From the NCBI GenBank assembly GCA_021772015.1, contig JAETNS010000009.1, positions 1 through 64,000 on the forward strand: 64,000 nucleotides of DNA. Direction: 5' to 3'. The translations under genes and the position numbers were made by a program. Position 1 is the stretch's first letter; every line of letters begins with the position of its first letter. The DNA is from Prevotellaceae bacterium (GTDB lineage Bacteria > Bacteroidota > Bacteroidia > Bacteroidales > Muribaculaceae). The notes below the pieces were generated by a model. The model was not told the DNA's origin. It saw nothing but the letters and a program-made list of their open reading frames with translations, and ran no database searches. This document shows, one piece after another, positions 36,009 to 45,193 of this stretch.

Positions 36009-37148
36009 ATGACACGATTGTTGTTCAACCTGGCGAGGACTCAACCTACCGCGACGGTGAAACGTCACGGAGGCGGGATATACGGTGAGATTCTTTTCAA
36101 CCGTATCGTAGAGCGTAACCTTCCGGTAGAGGCTATCTATGATTCCTCCCGATGGTTCAACCCCGAAATGAAGAAGCTTTGTCAGAACAACCATGTCCCC
36201 TTGCATGATCTGGCGACAGGGAAGTCGATCCAACAGATTGCAGATGAGACGAAAGCCGACGTACTTTACTCTCCATTGATGTTTTCAGGCTCGACTGATA
36301 TGGCCGGTTGCAAGACAGTCATAACGGTACATGGGCTCCGTGATCTGGAACTGCCTGTAGATTGGTTCGCGTTCCGATACAAAACCAATCTGCGTGAGTT
36401 TGTCAAACAAGTTGTATTCACTCTTTTCCCTAAACGGTGGAAAAAGAGGAAATGGAAGCTGGTTCAAAAACATTTTGAGAACAGCACATTTAAATATGTG
36501 ACAGTCTCTGAACAATCAAAATCGTCAATCAAACTGTTCTATCCCGAACAAAGAGGGAAAGACATACCTGTCTATTACAGCCCGTGTACAGCTACAACAA
36601 TCCCTGCTCCGGACAAACGGCATGACAGATATTTCCTTCTTGTCAGTGGGAACCGATGGGAGAAAAACAATCTCAGGGCAATCATGGCTCTTGACAGATT
36701 GTATTCAGATAATCTGATAGATGACACCAAGACTGTGGTGACAGGGGTAAAAAACGCCTCGGCATTTCGATACCGTCTTCACAATCCCGACAAATTCGAG
36801 TTTACAGGATATGTCGATGATGACAAACTGGCGGCTTTATATCGTGACGCATTCTGTTTCATCTATCCTACGTTGAATGAAGGCTTCGGTTATCCACCCT
36901 TGGAAGCCATGAGGTTCGGGGTACCTGTACTTGCCTCTCCTGTGACTTCTGTCGCAGAAATATGCAGTGATGGAGCGTTGTATTTCAATCCTTATGATAT
37001 TGAGGAAATACAGATGAGAATAATCAGGATTCTTGATCCAATATATCACAAGGAGCTGTCGGAAGCCGGCCGCAAACGTTTTGAATTTGTCAGATCCCGT
37101 CAGGAAAAAGATCTGGATAATTTGATTGACTATATCTACGCCTCTTGA
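36009..37148 (+). CDS. Orphan family 4 glycosyltransferase
   Basis: 379 aa. VTVSEQSKSSI, FLLVSGNRWEKNNLRAIMAL and FIYPTLNEGFGYPPLEAMRFG (EX7E = EGFGYPPLE) show a GT4 retaining transferase. It lies 24 bases after proS and probably shares its promoter, well away from the capsule locus. It may act on lipooligosaccharide or a protein glycan; nothing in the sequence decides. Confidence 0.87.
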   Translation: MTRLLFNLARTQPTATVKRHGGGIYGEILFNRIVERNLPVEAIYDSSRWFNPEMKKLCQNNHVPLHDLATGKSIQQIADETKADVLYSPLMFSGSTDMAGCKTVITVHGLRDLELPVDWFAFRYKTNLREFVKQVVFTLFPKRWKKRKWKLVQKHFENSTFKYVTVSEQSKSSIKLFYPEQRGKDIPVYYSPCTATTIPAPDKRHDRYFLLVSGNRWEKNNLRAIMALDRLYSDNLIDDTKTVVTGVKNASAFRYRLHNPDKFEFTGYVDDDKLAALYRDAFCFIYPTLNEGFGYPPLEAMRFGVPVLASPVTSVAEICSDGALYFNPYDIEEIQMRIIRILDPIYHKELSEAGRKRFEFVRSRQEKDLDNLIDYIYAS

Positions 37149-37183
37149 ACTGTGGCAATCTGAAATAATATCCATACCAACCA

Positions 37184-37225
37184 ATCAGTCCCGTTTTGCC
37201 TGACTTCAGGCAAGACGGGACTGAT
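37184..37225. terminator. Bidirectional terminator between GT4 and hutI
   Basis: A 19-bp stem (37184-37202 with 37207-37225) with one G-U pair and an ACTT loop, inner arms CCCGTTTTGCCTG/CAGGCAAGACGGG. It lies between convergent genes and is followed on the plus strand by CGTTTTC. Confidence 0.85.
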
Positions 37226-37244
37226 CGTTTTCAGACTAAATGAG

Positions 37245-38495
37245 TCAGCATTCCAAAGACTGTCCTTTCAGAATAACTCTTGTTATAAGAGGCTCTGTGT
37301 ATGCATACTGGAGATATGCAAGAGAAGGCAATGGCTCCGTCATAAACACTGAAGCATAGGCTCCCGGGAAAATTGCCCCGAGATTTTTAGTGCCAAGGGC
37401 TGCAGCCCCATTGACTGTGACTGCATTAAATGATTCCTCAGGAGTGAGCTTCATCTTTATACAACCAAGTGACGCTACAAAACGCATAGAGCCGGATGGA
37501 GAGCTTCCGGGATTATAGTCGGAAGCGAGCGCAAGAGGCAATCCGGAATCAATCACCAAACGACCTTTGCCATATGGAATACCAAGGAAAAAAGATGCTC
37601 CGGGCAACATGGTGGGGATGGTTGAGGAGTCCTTCAACACCGATATCTCCGCTTCTCCTATACGCTCAAGATGGTCGACAGACAGGGCCTCATGTTCAAC
37701 GCCTACCTGCACTCCTCCGGAGACAGCCAGTTCATTGGCATGAATCTTCCCTTTCAGGCCATATTTTGCCGCTTCTGAAAGAATTCTCGCGGTTTCATCC
37801 ACCGTGAAAAAGCCTTCATCACAGAACACATCGACATAATCTGCAAGCCCTTCAGCAGCAATGGCCGGCAGCAATTCAGACAACAACATATCGACATATT
37901 CTTTCTGGCGACCGGCATAAGCGCGCCCAACCGCATGAGCTCCAAGAAATGTACTCTTGACCTCCATCATAGGGAAAAACTCTTTAAGCCGCCTTATCAC
38001 GCGGAGCATTTTCATTTCTCCCTCAAATGTCAATCCGTATCCACTTTTAATCTCGATACATCCTGTACCCGAAGCGGCGCACTGTCTCAATCTCCGGGCG
38101 GCCGTATTGAAAAGGTCATCTTCAGAAGTGTCATTCAGCAGGTCTGAGGAGTTAAGAATGCCACCTCCACGTTTAGCAATCTCTTCATAAGAAAGGCCGG
38201 CAATCTTGTCACGGAATTCTCCTTCGCGGCTTCCGGCATATACCAGATGGGTATGAGAGTCACAAAAGCATGGAAACAACCATCCGTGGCATGCATCGAT
38301 GACATGGGTGAATCCATCCTCCGAAGGTGAATCTTTCATCGGGCCAAAACAATCCACCCGTTCACCAACGACCGCAAGCCACGCATCCGCCAACACCGGG
38401 ACATGGTTCATGGCCTCACCTTTCAGAATGCCCGGAGCGCTATCATAAGCGCCCACAAGCATTCCGATATTCTTGATCAATAGACGAGCTATCAT
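37245..38495 (-). CDS. hutI: Imidazolonepropionase
   Basis: 416 aa amidohydrolase, third step of histidine degradation: imidazolone-5-propionate to formiminoglutamate. The metal motif HTHLVYAGSREGEF, the SGYGLTFEGEMKML segment and ALASDYNPGSSPSGSM are diagnostic. Last gene of the operon, 10 bases after hutH; the shared terminator follows. Confidence 0.95.
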   Translation of the reverse strand: MIARLLIKNIGMLVGAYDSAPGILKGEAMNHVPVLADAWLAVVGERVDCFGPMKDSPSEDGFTHVIDACHGWLFPCFCDSHTHLVYAGSREGEFRDKIAGLSYEEIAKRGGGILNSSDLLNDTSEDDLFNTAARRLRQCAASGTGCIEIKSGYGLTFEGEMKMLRVIRRLKEFFPMMEVKSTFLGAHAVGRAYAGRQKEYVDMLLSELLPAIAAEGLADYVDVFCDEGFFTVDETARILSEAAKYGLKGKIHANELAVSGGVQVGVEHEALSVDHLERIGEAEISVLKDSSTIPTMLPGASFFLGIPYGKGRLVIDSGLPLALASDYNPGSSPSGSMRFVASLGCIKMKLTPEESFNAVTVNGAAALGTKNLGAIFPGAYASVFMTEPLPSLAYLQYAYTEPLITRVILKGQSLEC

Positions 38496-38505
38496 TACTT
38501 ACAGT

Positions 38506-40002
38506 TCAGTTTTGACGCAGGAACTCAACCGACGCATCGATCCAAGGATGCATCACACAATCATTTTCTATAAATGGCACGACTTGGCGATATTCCTTAT
38601 GCCACTTGCTGATGACCGGTGACGACTCCTCAACACCACGGAATTCAAGAGCCTGGGCAGCATTGAAAAGCTCGATAGCAAGAACCCTCTCCGTGTTATC
38701 GATTACCCTAAGCAGCTTGGTAGCCGAATTCGCACCCATCGACACATGGTCCTCCTGACCTTGAGATGACGGAATGGAGTCCACACTATTCGGCCAACAC
38801 AAGCCTTTCGACTGGCTTACTATTGATGCGGCCGCATATTGAGGGATCATAAACCCGCTGTTCAGTCCGGGAGTCGCGACAAGGAACGATGGCAATCCTC
38901 TAACGCCTGAAATCAACCGATATATACGGCGTTCGGAAATATTGGAAATCTCCGACATAGCCACGGCAAGGAAATCCATCGGCAACGCGATCGGTTCGCC
39001 ATGGAAATTTCCTGCGGAGACAATCAGATCCTCATCAGGAAATATCGTAGGATTGTCAGTCGGAGCATTGATTTCTTCCTGAAGCCGCTCCCACACGAAA
39101 TGGAAAGTGTCTTTGGCAGCCCCGTGTACCTGCGGTATACAACGGAAAGAATAGGGATCCTGGACATGCTCTTTCTTCCGGCAAGACAGCTTACTCCCTT
39201 TCAAAAGGTTTCTGAACGCCTCGGCTGTCTTTATCTGTCCGGCATGATTGCGAACCTCGTTGACCTCCCGTCCAAATGGTTCAGGACGTCCGTCAAACGC
39301 CTCCAGAGACATTGCTCCGATCTTGTCGGCGAGACGAAGTAGACGAGCTGACTTCAATAGCGCGTAGACACCGTGGGCACTCATAAACTGGGTGCCGTTA
39401 AGAAGAGCCAATCCCTCTTTGGATTGCAATGTCATGGGTTCCCATCCCATTTGCTTGAGCACATCTGCTGCCGCCCGTTTCTCCCCTTTATACCTGACTT
39501 CTCCCAGTCCGAGCAATGGAAGCGACAGATGAGCCAGTGGCGCGAGGTCTCCTGACGCGCCAAGGGATCCCTGACAATAGACCACAGGTAGAATATCCTC
39601 ATTGTAGAAATCAATCAACCGTCTGACTGTAGCAAGCTGCACGCCGGAATTGCCATAGCTCAATGATTGAATCTTAAGCAATAGCATGAGCCTTACAACA
39701 TCGTCACAAACCTCTTCGCCAACTCCACAGGAATGGCTCATGACAAGGTTCTTTTGCAACTGCGAAAGCTGATCTGAGCTGATGGAGATGTTGCAAAGAG
39801 AACCAAAGCCGGTTGTTATGCCATAGATAGGCTCTTCAGCCGTCTCCATCTTTTTGTCAAGAAACTCGCGGCATTGCGACACACGTCTTTCAGCATCCTC
39901 GCTCAAAGCGAGTTTGATTTTTTTGTCGAGAATCTCTCCGACCCGTTCGATAGTCAGGAGTTCCGAGGATATGTAGTGGCAGTCTTGATGATGGCCGTCC
40001 AT
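38506..40002 (-). CDS. hutH: Histidine ammonia-lyase
   Basis: 498 aa. It deaminates histidine to urocanate. The Ala-Ser-Gly of GSLGASGDLAPLAH forms the MIO cofactor; YGITTGFGSL and the RNHAGQIKTAEAFRNLL region are also typical. It lies 50 bases behind hutU and in line with the rest of the hut operon. Confidence 0.96.
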   Translation of the reverse strand: MDGHHQDCHYISSELLTIERVGEILDKKIKLALSEDAERRVSQCREFLDKKMETAEEPIYGITTGFGSLCNISISSDQLSQLQKNLVMSHSCGVGEEVCDDVVRLMLLLKIQSLSYGNSGVQLATVRRLIDFYNEDILPVVYCQGSLGASGDLAPLAHLSLPLLGLGEVRYKGEKRAAADVLKQMGWEPMTLQSKEGLALLNGTQFMSAHGVYALLKSARLLRLADKIGAMSLEAFDGRPEPFGREVNEVRNHAGQIKTAEAFRNLLKGSKLSCRKKEHVQDPYSFRCIPQVHGAAKDTFHFVWERLQEEINAPTDNPTIFPDEDLIVSAGNFHGEPIALPMDFLAVAMSEISNISERRIYRLISGVRGLPSFLVATPGLNSGFMIPQYAAASIVSQSKGLCWPNSVDSIPSSQGQEDHVSMGANSATKLLRVIDNTERVLAIELFNAAQALEFRGVEESSPVISKWHKEYRQVVPFIENDCVMHPWIDASVEFLRQN

Positions 40003-40052
40003 AACTATAAGGTTAAATTTGTTGTTACATCAATTACAATGTCGATCGCAGA

Positions 40053-42074
40053 TCATGACTTCCTGGAGATGGCAGACTTTATAATCTCATCCTCCACCAG
40101 ATTCGGGAGCGTCACCTGAAGGCCCGGGGTACGGGTCATCTCTCTTCTGATCGCATCCATAGCACCTTTATTGCGTCCCCATGATCTCCGGGCGATTCCA
40201 TTATTCACATCCCAGAGAAGCATGTTACGGATCCGGCGTTCAGAATCCTCCGAGCCATCGATTACCATCCCGAAACCTCCATTGATGACTTCGCCCCAAC
40301 CGACACCACCGCCATTATGGAGCGAGACCCATGTGGCCCCACGGAATGAGTCGCCAATAACATTCTGGACAGCCATGTCAGCCGTGAATTGCGAACCATC
40401 AGTGATATTGGATGTTTCCCTATAGGGTGAATCCGTCCCGGAAACATCATGATGGTCGCGTCCAAGAACAATCGGCGCGGAGATCTCGCCATTGCGTATA
40501 GCCTCATTGAAAGCCAACGCTATACGTGTACGCCCTTCGGAATCAGCATACAGTATTCGGGCCTGCGAACCGACTACAAGATGATTGTCGGCAGCTTCCT
40601 TTATCCAATGAAGATTGTCGGCAAGCTGGCCGCGGATATCATCGGGAGCCTCTGTCAGCATTTCTTCCAAGACTTTGGCAGCGATCTTGTCGGTCTTACG
40701 CAAGTCTTGGGGAGCACATGAGGTGCAAACCCATCTGAAGGGGCCGAAACCATAGTCGAAAAACTTTGGCCCCATTATATCCTGCACATAAGACGGATAT
40801 CTGAAGTTCCCATCGGGTCCCATGACATCAGCCCCGGCACGAGAGGATTCCAGCAGAAACGCATTGCCATAGTCGAAGAAATACATCCCCCTGTCGGCAA
40901 GCTTGTTGATGGCCGCTACTTGACGGCGCAATGATTCCTTGACAGCCTCCCGGAATTTTTCGGGCTGTTCAGCCATCATCCGGCGCGACTCATCGTAACT
41001 GTATCCTACGGGATAGTATCCTCCTGCCCACGGATTATGCAATGAAGTCTGGTCAGATCCGAGATTCACTTTTACATCTTCCTCGGCGAGACGTTCCCAT
41101 AGATCGACGACATTTCCTTGATAGGCGAGAGATACTACCTCTTTGTCGGCGACAGCCTGGCGGATTCGCGTCATCAGTTCGTCAAGCGAGGTATGCACTT
41201 CATCCACCCAACCCTGACGGAAACGTTTCTCAACAGCAGCAGGATTGATTTCAGCAGTCACACTGACCACTCCGGATATATTTCCGGCCTTGGGTTGCGC
41301 TCCGGACATTCCGCCCAATCCGGCGGTAACAAACAGCATCCCTTTCAAGGAATCCTCACCTTCAGGCAAATGGCTTCGCCCTGCGTTCAAGACAGTTATG
41401 GTCGTTCCATGAACGATCCCCTGCGGACCGATATACATATATGAGCCGGCTGTCATCTGGCCATATTGCGACACGCCGAGAGCGTTGAACCGTTCCCAGT
41501 CATCTGGTTTGGAATAGTTTGGTATCACCATTCCATTTGTCACCACGACTCTCGGTGCTCCCGGATGTGACGGGAAAAGGCCAAGAGGATGCCCCGAATA
41601 CATGACCAGAGTCTGATCGTCAGTCATCTCACTCAGATACTTCATGACCAGACGATATTGCGCCCAGTTCTGGAAAACCGCACCGTTCCCTCCATATGTT
41701 ATCAGTTCATGGGGATGCTGGGCCACGGCCGGATCCAGATTGTTCTGAATCATCATCATTATGGCGGCTGCCTGACGTGAACGCGCGGGATACTCATCGA
41801 TATGCCGGGCTCTCATCTCATAAGCAGGACGCAGGCGATACATGTATATACGGCCATATTCGGCCAGTTCATGCGCGAATTCAGGGGCAAGCTCCGCATG
41901 AGTCTCCGTGGGGAAGTAACGCAACGCATTGCGCAACGCGAGCTCTTTCTCTGCATCAGAGAGTATGTCCTTACGCTTTGGCGCATGGTTGACATCCGGA
42001 TCATAAGGGCGTGGAGAGGGGAGAGGATAAGGTATGCCTCCTTGTATCTCTTTTTTAAATTCTTCTGTCGTCAT
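40053..42074 (-). CDS. hutU: Urocanate hydratase
   Basis: 673 aa from ATG 42074 (a TTG 6 bases upstream is also in frame). It adds water to urocanate using NAD. GGNGAVFQNWAQYRLVMKYL, QGIVHGTTITVLNAGR, GLGGMSGAQPKAG and NGGGVGWGEVINGGFG are conserved. It is the long (~670 aa) form found in Bacteroidetes rather than the ~555 aa form of Pseudomonas. Follows ftcD by 12 bases. Confidence 0.95.
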   Translation of the reverse strand: MTTEEFKKEIQGGIPYPLPSPRPYDPDVNHAPKRKDILSDAEKELALRNALRYFPTETHAELAPEFAHELAEYGRIYMYRLRPAYEMRARHIDEYPARSRQAAAIMMMIQNNLDPAVAQHPHELITYGGNGAVFQNWAQYRLVMKYLSEMTDDQTLVMYSGHPLGLFPSHPGAPRVVVTNGMVIPNYSKPDDWERFNALGVSQYGQMTAGSYMYIGPQGIVHGTTITVLNAGRSHLPEGEDSLKGMLFVTAGLGGMSGAQPKAGNISGVVSVTAEINPAAVEKRFRQGWVDEVHTSLDELMTRIRQAVADKEVVSLAYQGNVVDLWERLAEEDVKVNLGSDQTSLHNPWAGGYYPVGYSYDESRRMMAEQPEKFREAVKESLRRQVAAINKLADRGMYFFDYGNAFLLESSRAGADVMGPDGNFRYPSYVQDIMGPKFFDYGFGPFRWVCTSCAPQDLRKTDKIAAKVLEEMLTEAPDDIRGQLADNLHWIKEAADNHLVVGSQARILYADSEGRTRIALAFNEAIRNGEISAPIVLGRDHHDVSGTDSPYRETSNITDGSQFTADMAVQNVIGDSFRGATWVSLHNGGGVGWGEVINGGFGMVIDGSEDSERRIRNMLLWDVNNGIARRSWGRNKGAMDAIRREMTRTPGLQVTLPNLVEDEIIKSAISRKS

Positions 42075-42086
42075 TTTCAATGGAGG

Positions 42087-43796
42087 TTATTCAATTACAG
42101 CATTGACAATATTGAGAATACCTTGTTCCCTCGAACAAGCATATGCGGCAATCTCTTCCGCATCTTCAACAAGCTGCTGGGCAATGGCCTTGTCTTTTAT
42201 GCCGGCGGCATTGATTTTCACATTCAGTTGCGCTCCAAGTATGGCAGACCTGACGGCCAAAGCACCTACTCCGACATCGCTCACAGAGTTTGGATTGCCG
42301 TCTCTTGCCATAGCTTCAAGAAGATCAAAAGCCTCGAAAGCGGTTTTCATTGTCAACAGAGGCACCTGTGCGGCATGTATGGTGGCAGATTCGAGAGCCT
42401 GTGCCCTTGCCTCTTTCTCTTCAGGAGATGATTTAGGCATAGCAAAGACAGCCATGATCCGGTTGAAAGCCTCCGTGTCATCATCGACAAGACGCATCAG
42501 GCGTGAGAGTATATCGCGGCCTTTTTCCGCATAGTCGGAGAAGAACTCCCACTGGTCATCCCAGCCGGGTTTATGGGCTGAGAGATTGGCAACCATGGTG
42601 CCAAGAGCGGCCCCGAGCGCCCCCATATAGGCGGAAATAGAACCGCCGCCGGGTGCAGGAGATTCCGAGGCTGTCTCGTCTGCGAAATCGGCACAACTCA
42701 TGTCGACGAGTTTCTTGCGGCCGGTATCATCACCGGTTATCATTTCCTCGACTATTTTTTCCGATGGGATGAACGGTTTCAACTCGTCAAGCCCCATAGA
42801 TTTCACGGCAATCTTTATTATTTCCTTCTCAGGGATACCGAGCGAACGCTGCTGCAAACGCAGATAATGTTTTCCTGCCTCGATTATAGCCCGTTTCGGG
42901 ATCAAGCCCACAATCTCAGTTCCCGTTACTCTCACACCTCTTTCCCGGGCGGCACGACTTACCTCATCGAAAGCCTTGTGCAGCGGGGTTACAGAGGAAT
43001 CGGTTATATTCATCGAAACCTGCGCGATCCCATATTCATCTATGTACCAGCCAATGGCCTTGGTCCCTTTCAAAGTTCCGGGAATCATCAACGTATTGCC
43101 GTCGGCATCCTTCATTGGTTTCCCTGTAACTTTACCACCTTCTCGTTGCGGCCGCCCCTTTTCACGTACGTCAAACGCAATGGCATTCGCACGACGTGTG
43201 GAAGTCGTATTCAGGTTGAAATTGACCGCGATAAGGAAATCTCGAGCCCCGATGGCAGTCGCACCGGTACGTGCCACGGCTTCATCCATCGGACGGTCAC
43301 CGAAGTCTGCGCCGTCGTCAGTTCCAAGCCTTGAGTGAAGTCCTTCATATTCACCCTTGCGGCATACTGCCAAGTTTTTCCTTTCGGGCTTCAGCGCTGA
43401 TGCTTCATATGCATAAACCGGGATACCCAGCTCATCAGCTACGCGCCGACCCAATTTGCGAGCCATCTCTGCGCATTCCTCAAGAGTTACCCCTGAAACA
43501 GGAACCAGAGGGCATACATCTGTCGCCCCCATTCTGGGATGCGCGCCATGATGCTTGCTCATGTCTATAAGTTCTGCAGCCTTGTATATACCGCGGAAAG
43601 CGGCCTCGACAACGGCTTCCGGCTCACCCACAAAAGTGACCACAGTCCGGTTAGTGGCCTCTCCGGGATCCACGTCAAGCAGTTTCACATCTTCGGCGTT
43701 GCCATCAAGAGTTATTGCCGAAGTGATGGCTTTGATGATTTCAGGATCACGTCCCTCGCTGAAATTGGGGACACATTCGATAATTCGTTTTTCCAT
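42087..43796 (-). CDS. ftcD: Bifunctional glutamate formimidoyltransferase / formimido-THF cyclodeaminase
   Basis: 569 aa. The N-terminal ~340 residues begin KRIIECVPNFSEGRD and move the formimino group from formiminoglutamate to tetrahydrofolate. The C-terminal ~200 (ESPAPGGGSISAYMGALGAA) are the cyclodeaminase that releases ammonia and leaves methenyl-THF. ATG 43796 is chosen because the promoter -7 box lies upstream of it and inside the longer reading frame. This fused form is the one seen in animals and many Bacteroidetes. Confidence 0.94.
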   Translation of the reverse strand: MEKRIIECVPNFSEGRDPEIIKAITSAITLDGNAEDVKLLDVDPGEATNRTVVTFVGEPEAVVEAAFRGIYKAAELIDMSKHHGAHPRMGATDVCPLVPVSGVTLEECAEMARKLGRRVADELGIPVYAYEASALKPERKNLAVCRKGEYEGLHSRLGTDDGADFGDRPMDEAVARTGATAIGARDFLIAVNFNLNTTSTRRANAIAFDVREKGRPQREGGKVTGKPMKDADGNTLMIPGTLKGTKAIGWYIDEYGIAQVSMNITDSSVTPLHKAFDEVSRAARERGVRVTGTEIVGLIPKRAIIEAGKHYLRLQQRSLGIPEKEIIKIAVKSMGLDELKPFIPSEKIVEEMITGDDTGRKKLVDMSCADFADETASESPAPGGGSISAYMGALGAALGTMVANLSAHKPGWDDQWEFFSDYAEKGRDILSRLMRLVDDDTEAFNRIMAVFAMPKSSPEEKEARAQALESATIHAAQVPLLTMKTAFEAFDLLEAMARDGNPNSVSDVGVGALAVRSAILGAQLNVKINAAGIKDKAIAQQLVEDAEEIAAYACSREQGILNIVNAVIE

Positions 43797-43846
43797 GGAA
43801 AGATTACGGGGTTCAATCTCCGCGGACTTTTTGCGGATTAATACCG

Positions 43847-43877
43847 CAAATATACTCCATATTTTCGTAATCCCAAA
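43847..43877 (-). promoter_or_regulatory. Promoter of the hut operon
   Basis: On the minus strand: TTTG (43877-43874), 19 bases, TATATTTG (43854-43847). Transcription should start near 43840, about 44 bases before the ftcD ATG. I see no operator that I can assign. Confidence 0.8.
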
Positions 43878-43907
43878 CAAAATCACTTCAAAAAAAGCAC
43901 AAAAAGA

Positions 43908-43945
43908 ATGTCGGAAGAAACGGTATGACGTGTTTCTTCCGACAT
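43908..43945 (-). terminator. Terminator after the ECF sigma factor gene
   Basis: A 14-bp stem ATGTCGGAAGAAAC / GTTTCTTCCGACAT with a 10-base loop. Read on the minus strand it is followed by TCTTTTTG, so it ends the leftward transcript of the sigma factor just before the hut promoter. Confidence 0.82.
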
Positions 43946-44042
43946 AATAATGTCTGTGTCACTATTTTTTATGAGTTGCTATAAGCAAAGTAAATAAACA
44001 CTTGAATCCGGCAGAAAGAGAGAAGCACCTATAAACCTGATA

Positions 44043-44537
44043 TCATCGGTAATCTTTCAGCATTTTCTGTAAACGCTGACGCGCAAAAAATATGCGGCTT
44101 TTCACAGTGCCGAGAGGGAGGTTCATCTTCTCGGCAATCTCGTTGTACTTGTAGCCTGCCACATGCATTGTGAACGGTACCCGATACTCCTCCGAAAAAG
44201 AGTTGATCGCAGCAGAAATCTCACCTGCTGCCACGGTGCCCTCAGGAGTCTCAAACCCGGATTCCTGCGGGAGATTGAGGTGATAAAGGTCTTCGGTCTG
44301 GTCAATGACTGTGGCCGAACGGACAACCTTGCGGTAGTTGTTGATGAAGATATTCCGCATGATCGTGAACACCCACCCTTTGAAGTTGACATTCTCAACA
44401 TATTTGTCTTCATTGTCAAGGGCTTTTAAAGTCGTATCCTGGAGAAGATCATACGCGTCATCCCTGTTTGAAGTCAACATGTAAGCGAAATTCAGAAGAT
44501 TGCTCTGAAGATCTAACAGTCTGGCTTGAAATTTCAT
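44043..44537 (-). CDS. ECF-type RNA polymerase sigma factor
   Basis: 164 aa. Region 2 (LLNFAYMLTSNRDDAYDLLQDT, then FKGWVFTIMRNIFINNYR) and region 4 (YKYNEIAEKMNLPLGTVKSR helix-turn-helix) give the two-domain ECF form. No anti-sigma gene is next to it; its neighbours are a DUF6155-like gene upstream and the hut operon downstream. Targets are unknown. Confidence 0.92.
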   Translation of the reverse strand: MKFQARLLDLQSNLLNFAYMLTSNRDDAYDLLQDTTLKALDNEDKYVENVNFKGWVFTIMRNIFINNYRKVVRSATVIDQTEDLYHLNLPQESGFETPEGTVAAGEISAAINSFSEEYRVPFTMHVAGYKYNEIAEKMNLPLGTVKSRIFFARQRLQKMLKDYR

Positions 44538-44612
44538 CTACACAAAGCACACACGCACCAAAAATTACATCAAGCTATATAGCCAATAGCAGTCTGAGAC
44601 TCACTTATCTCC

Positions 44613-45158
44613 TTAAGCATGATGGCCAATCGACAGCCCCGCTGAAATCATATGTAAGTCGAGTTCATCTTTGAGATACCTGCGGAAATATCGTGACCCG
44701 GCCTGCGGATCAGACAACAGGTTGGTAATATCTGACAATGCTTTGTCGGCCATAAGATTGAGGTCAGCCAGATCCACGATCATTTTCACAAGGGATGACA
44801 TTCCCCGCATCAATGTCTCAGGAAAATGCAGATAGCTTTCAGTCATCATGGCAAAGCGCAATGTATAGAACATCAAATCCATAACTGGCTGGAAACCCGG
44901 CTGAAAAGATGAGAACTCTTTGATCTGGTTTTTTATATATGAGATACGTGCCTTGCAATAATTACCTCGTCTTATACGATTCAGTTCCTTGGATATTGTC
45001 GCCTCATATTTTGCCTTGAGCTTGGCGACATCGGGATCCATATAAAACTCCAGATATTCTTTTGTTTCCTTGCGGGCTGAATATGCGTCAAGGATCAGCT
45101 GTACAAGCTGGTCCTTCTCCATATTGACAAGTTCTTTCTTTAATCTAAACTTTGACAT
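44613..45158 (-). CDS. DUF6155-like cytoplasmic protein
   Basis: 181 aa, almost all helical and highly charged, without a signal peptide or membrane segment. The start (FRLKKELVNMEKDQLVQLILDAY, then TKEYLEFYMDPD) recalls the DUF6155 family, but I am recalling it and not matching it. It lies 35 bases after the TonB receptor stop and may be in the same transcript. Confidence 0.6.
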   Translation of the reverse strand: MSKFRLKKELVNMEKDQLVQLILDAYSARKETKEYLEFYMDPDVAKLKAKYEATISKELNRIRRGNYCKARISYIKNQIKEFSSFQPGFQPVMDLMFYTLRFAMMTESYLHFPETLMRGMSSLVKMIVDLADLNLMADKALSDITNLLSDPQAGSRYFRRYLKDELDLHMISAGLSIGHHA

Positions 45159-45193
45159 GTACTATTATCTCAAGAAAGCAACCGGCAAAGCCA

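Noticed and set aside
41802..42431. 209-codon open frame on the plus strand over hutU/ftcD
   Set aside because: It lies opposite two strongly conserved enzymes and its translation shows no domain; open antisense frames are expected in this codon usage.
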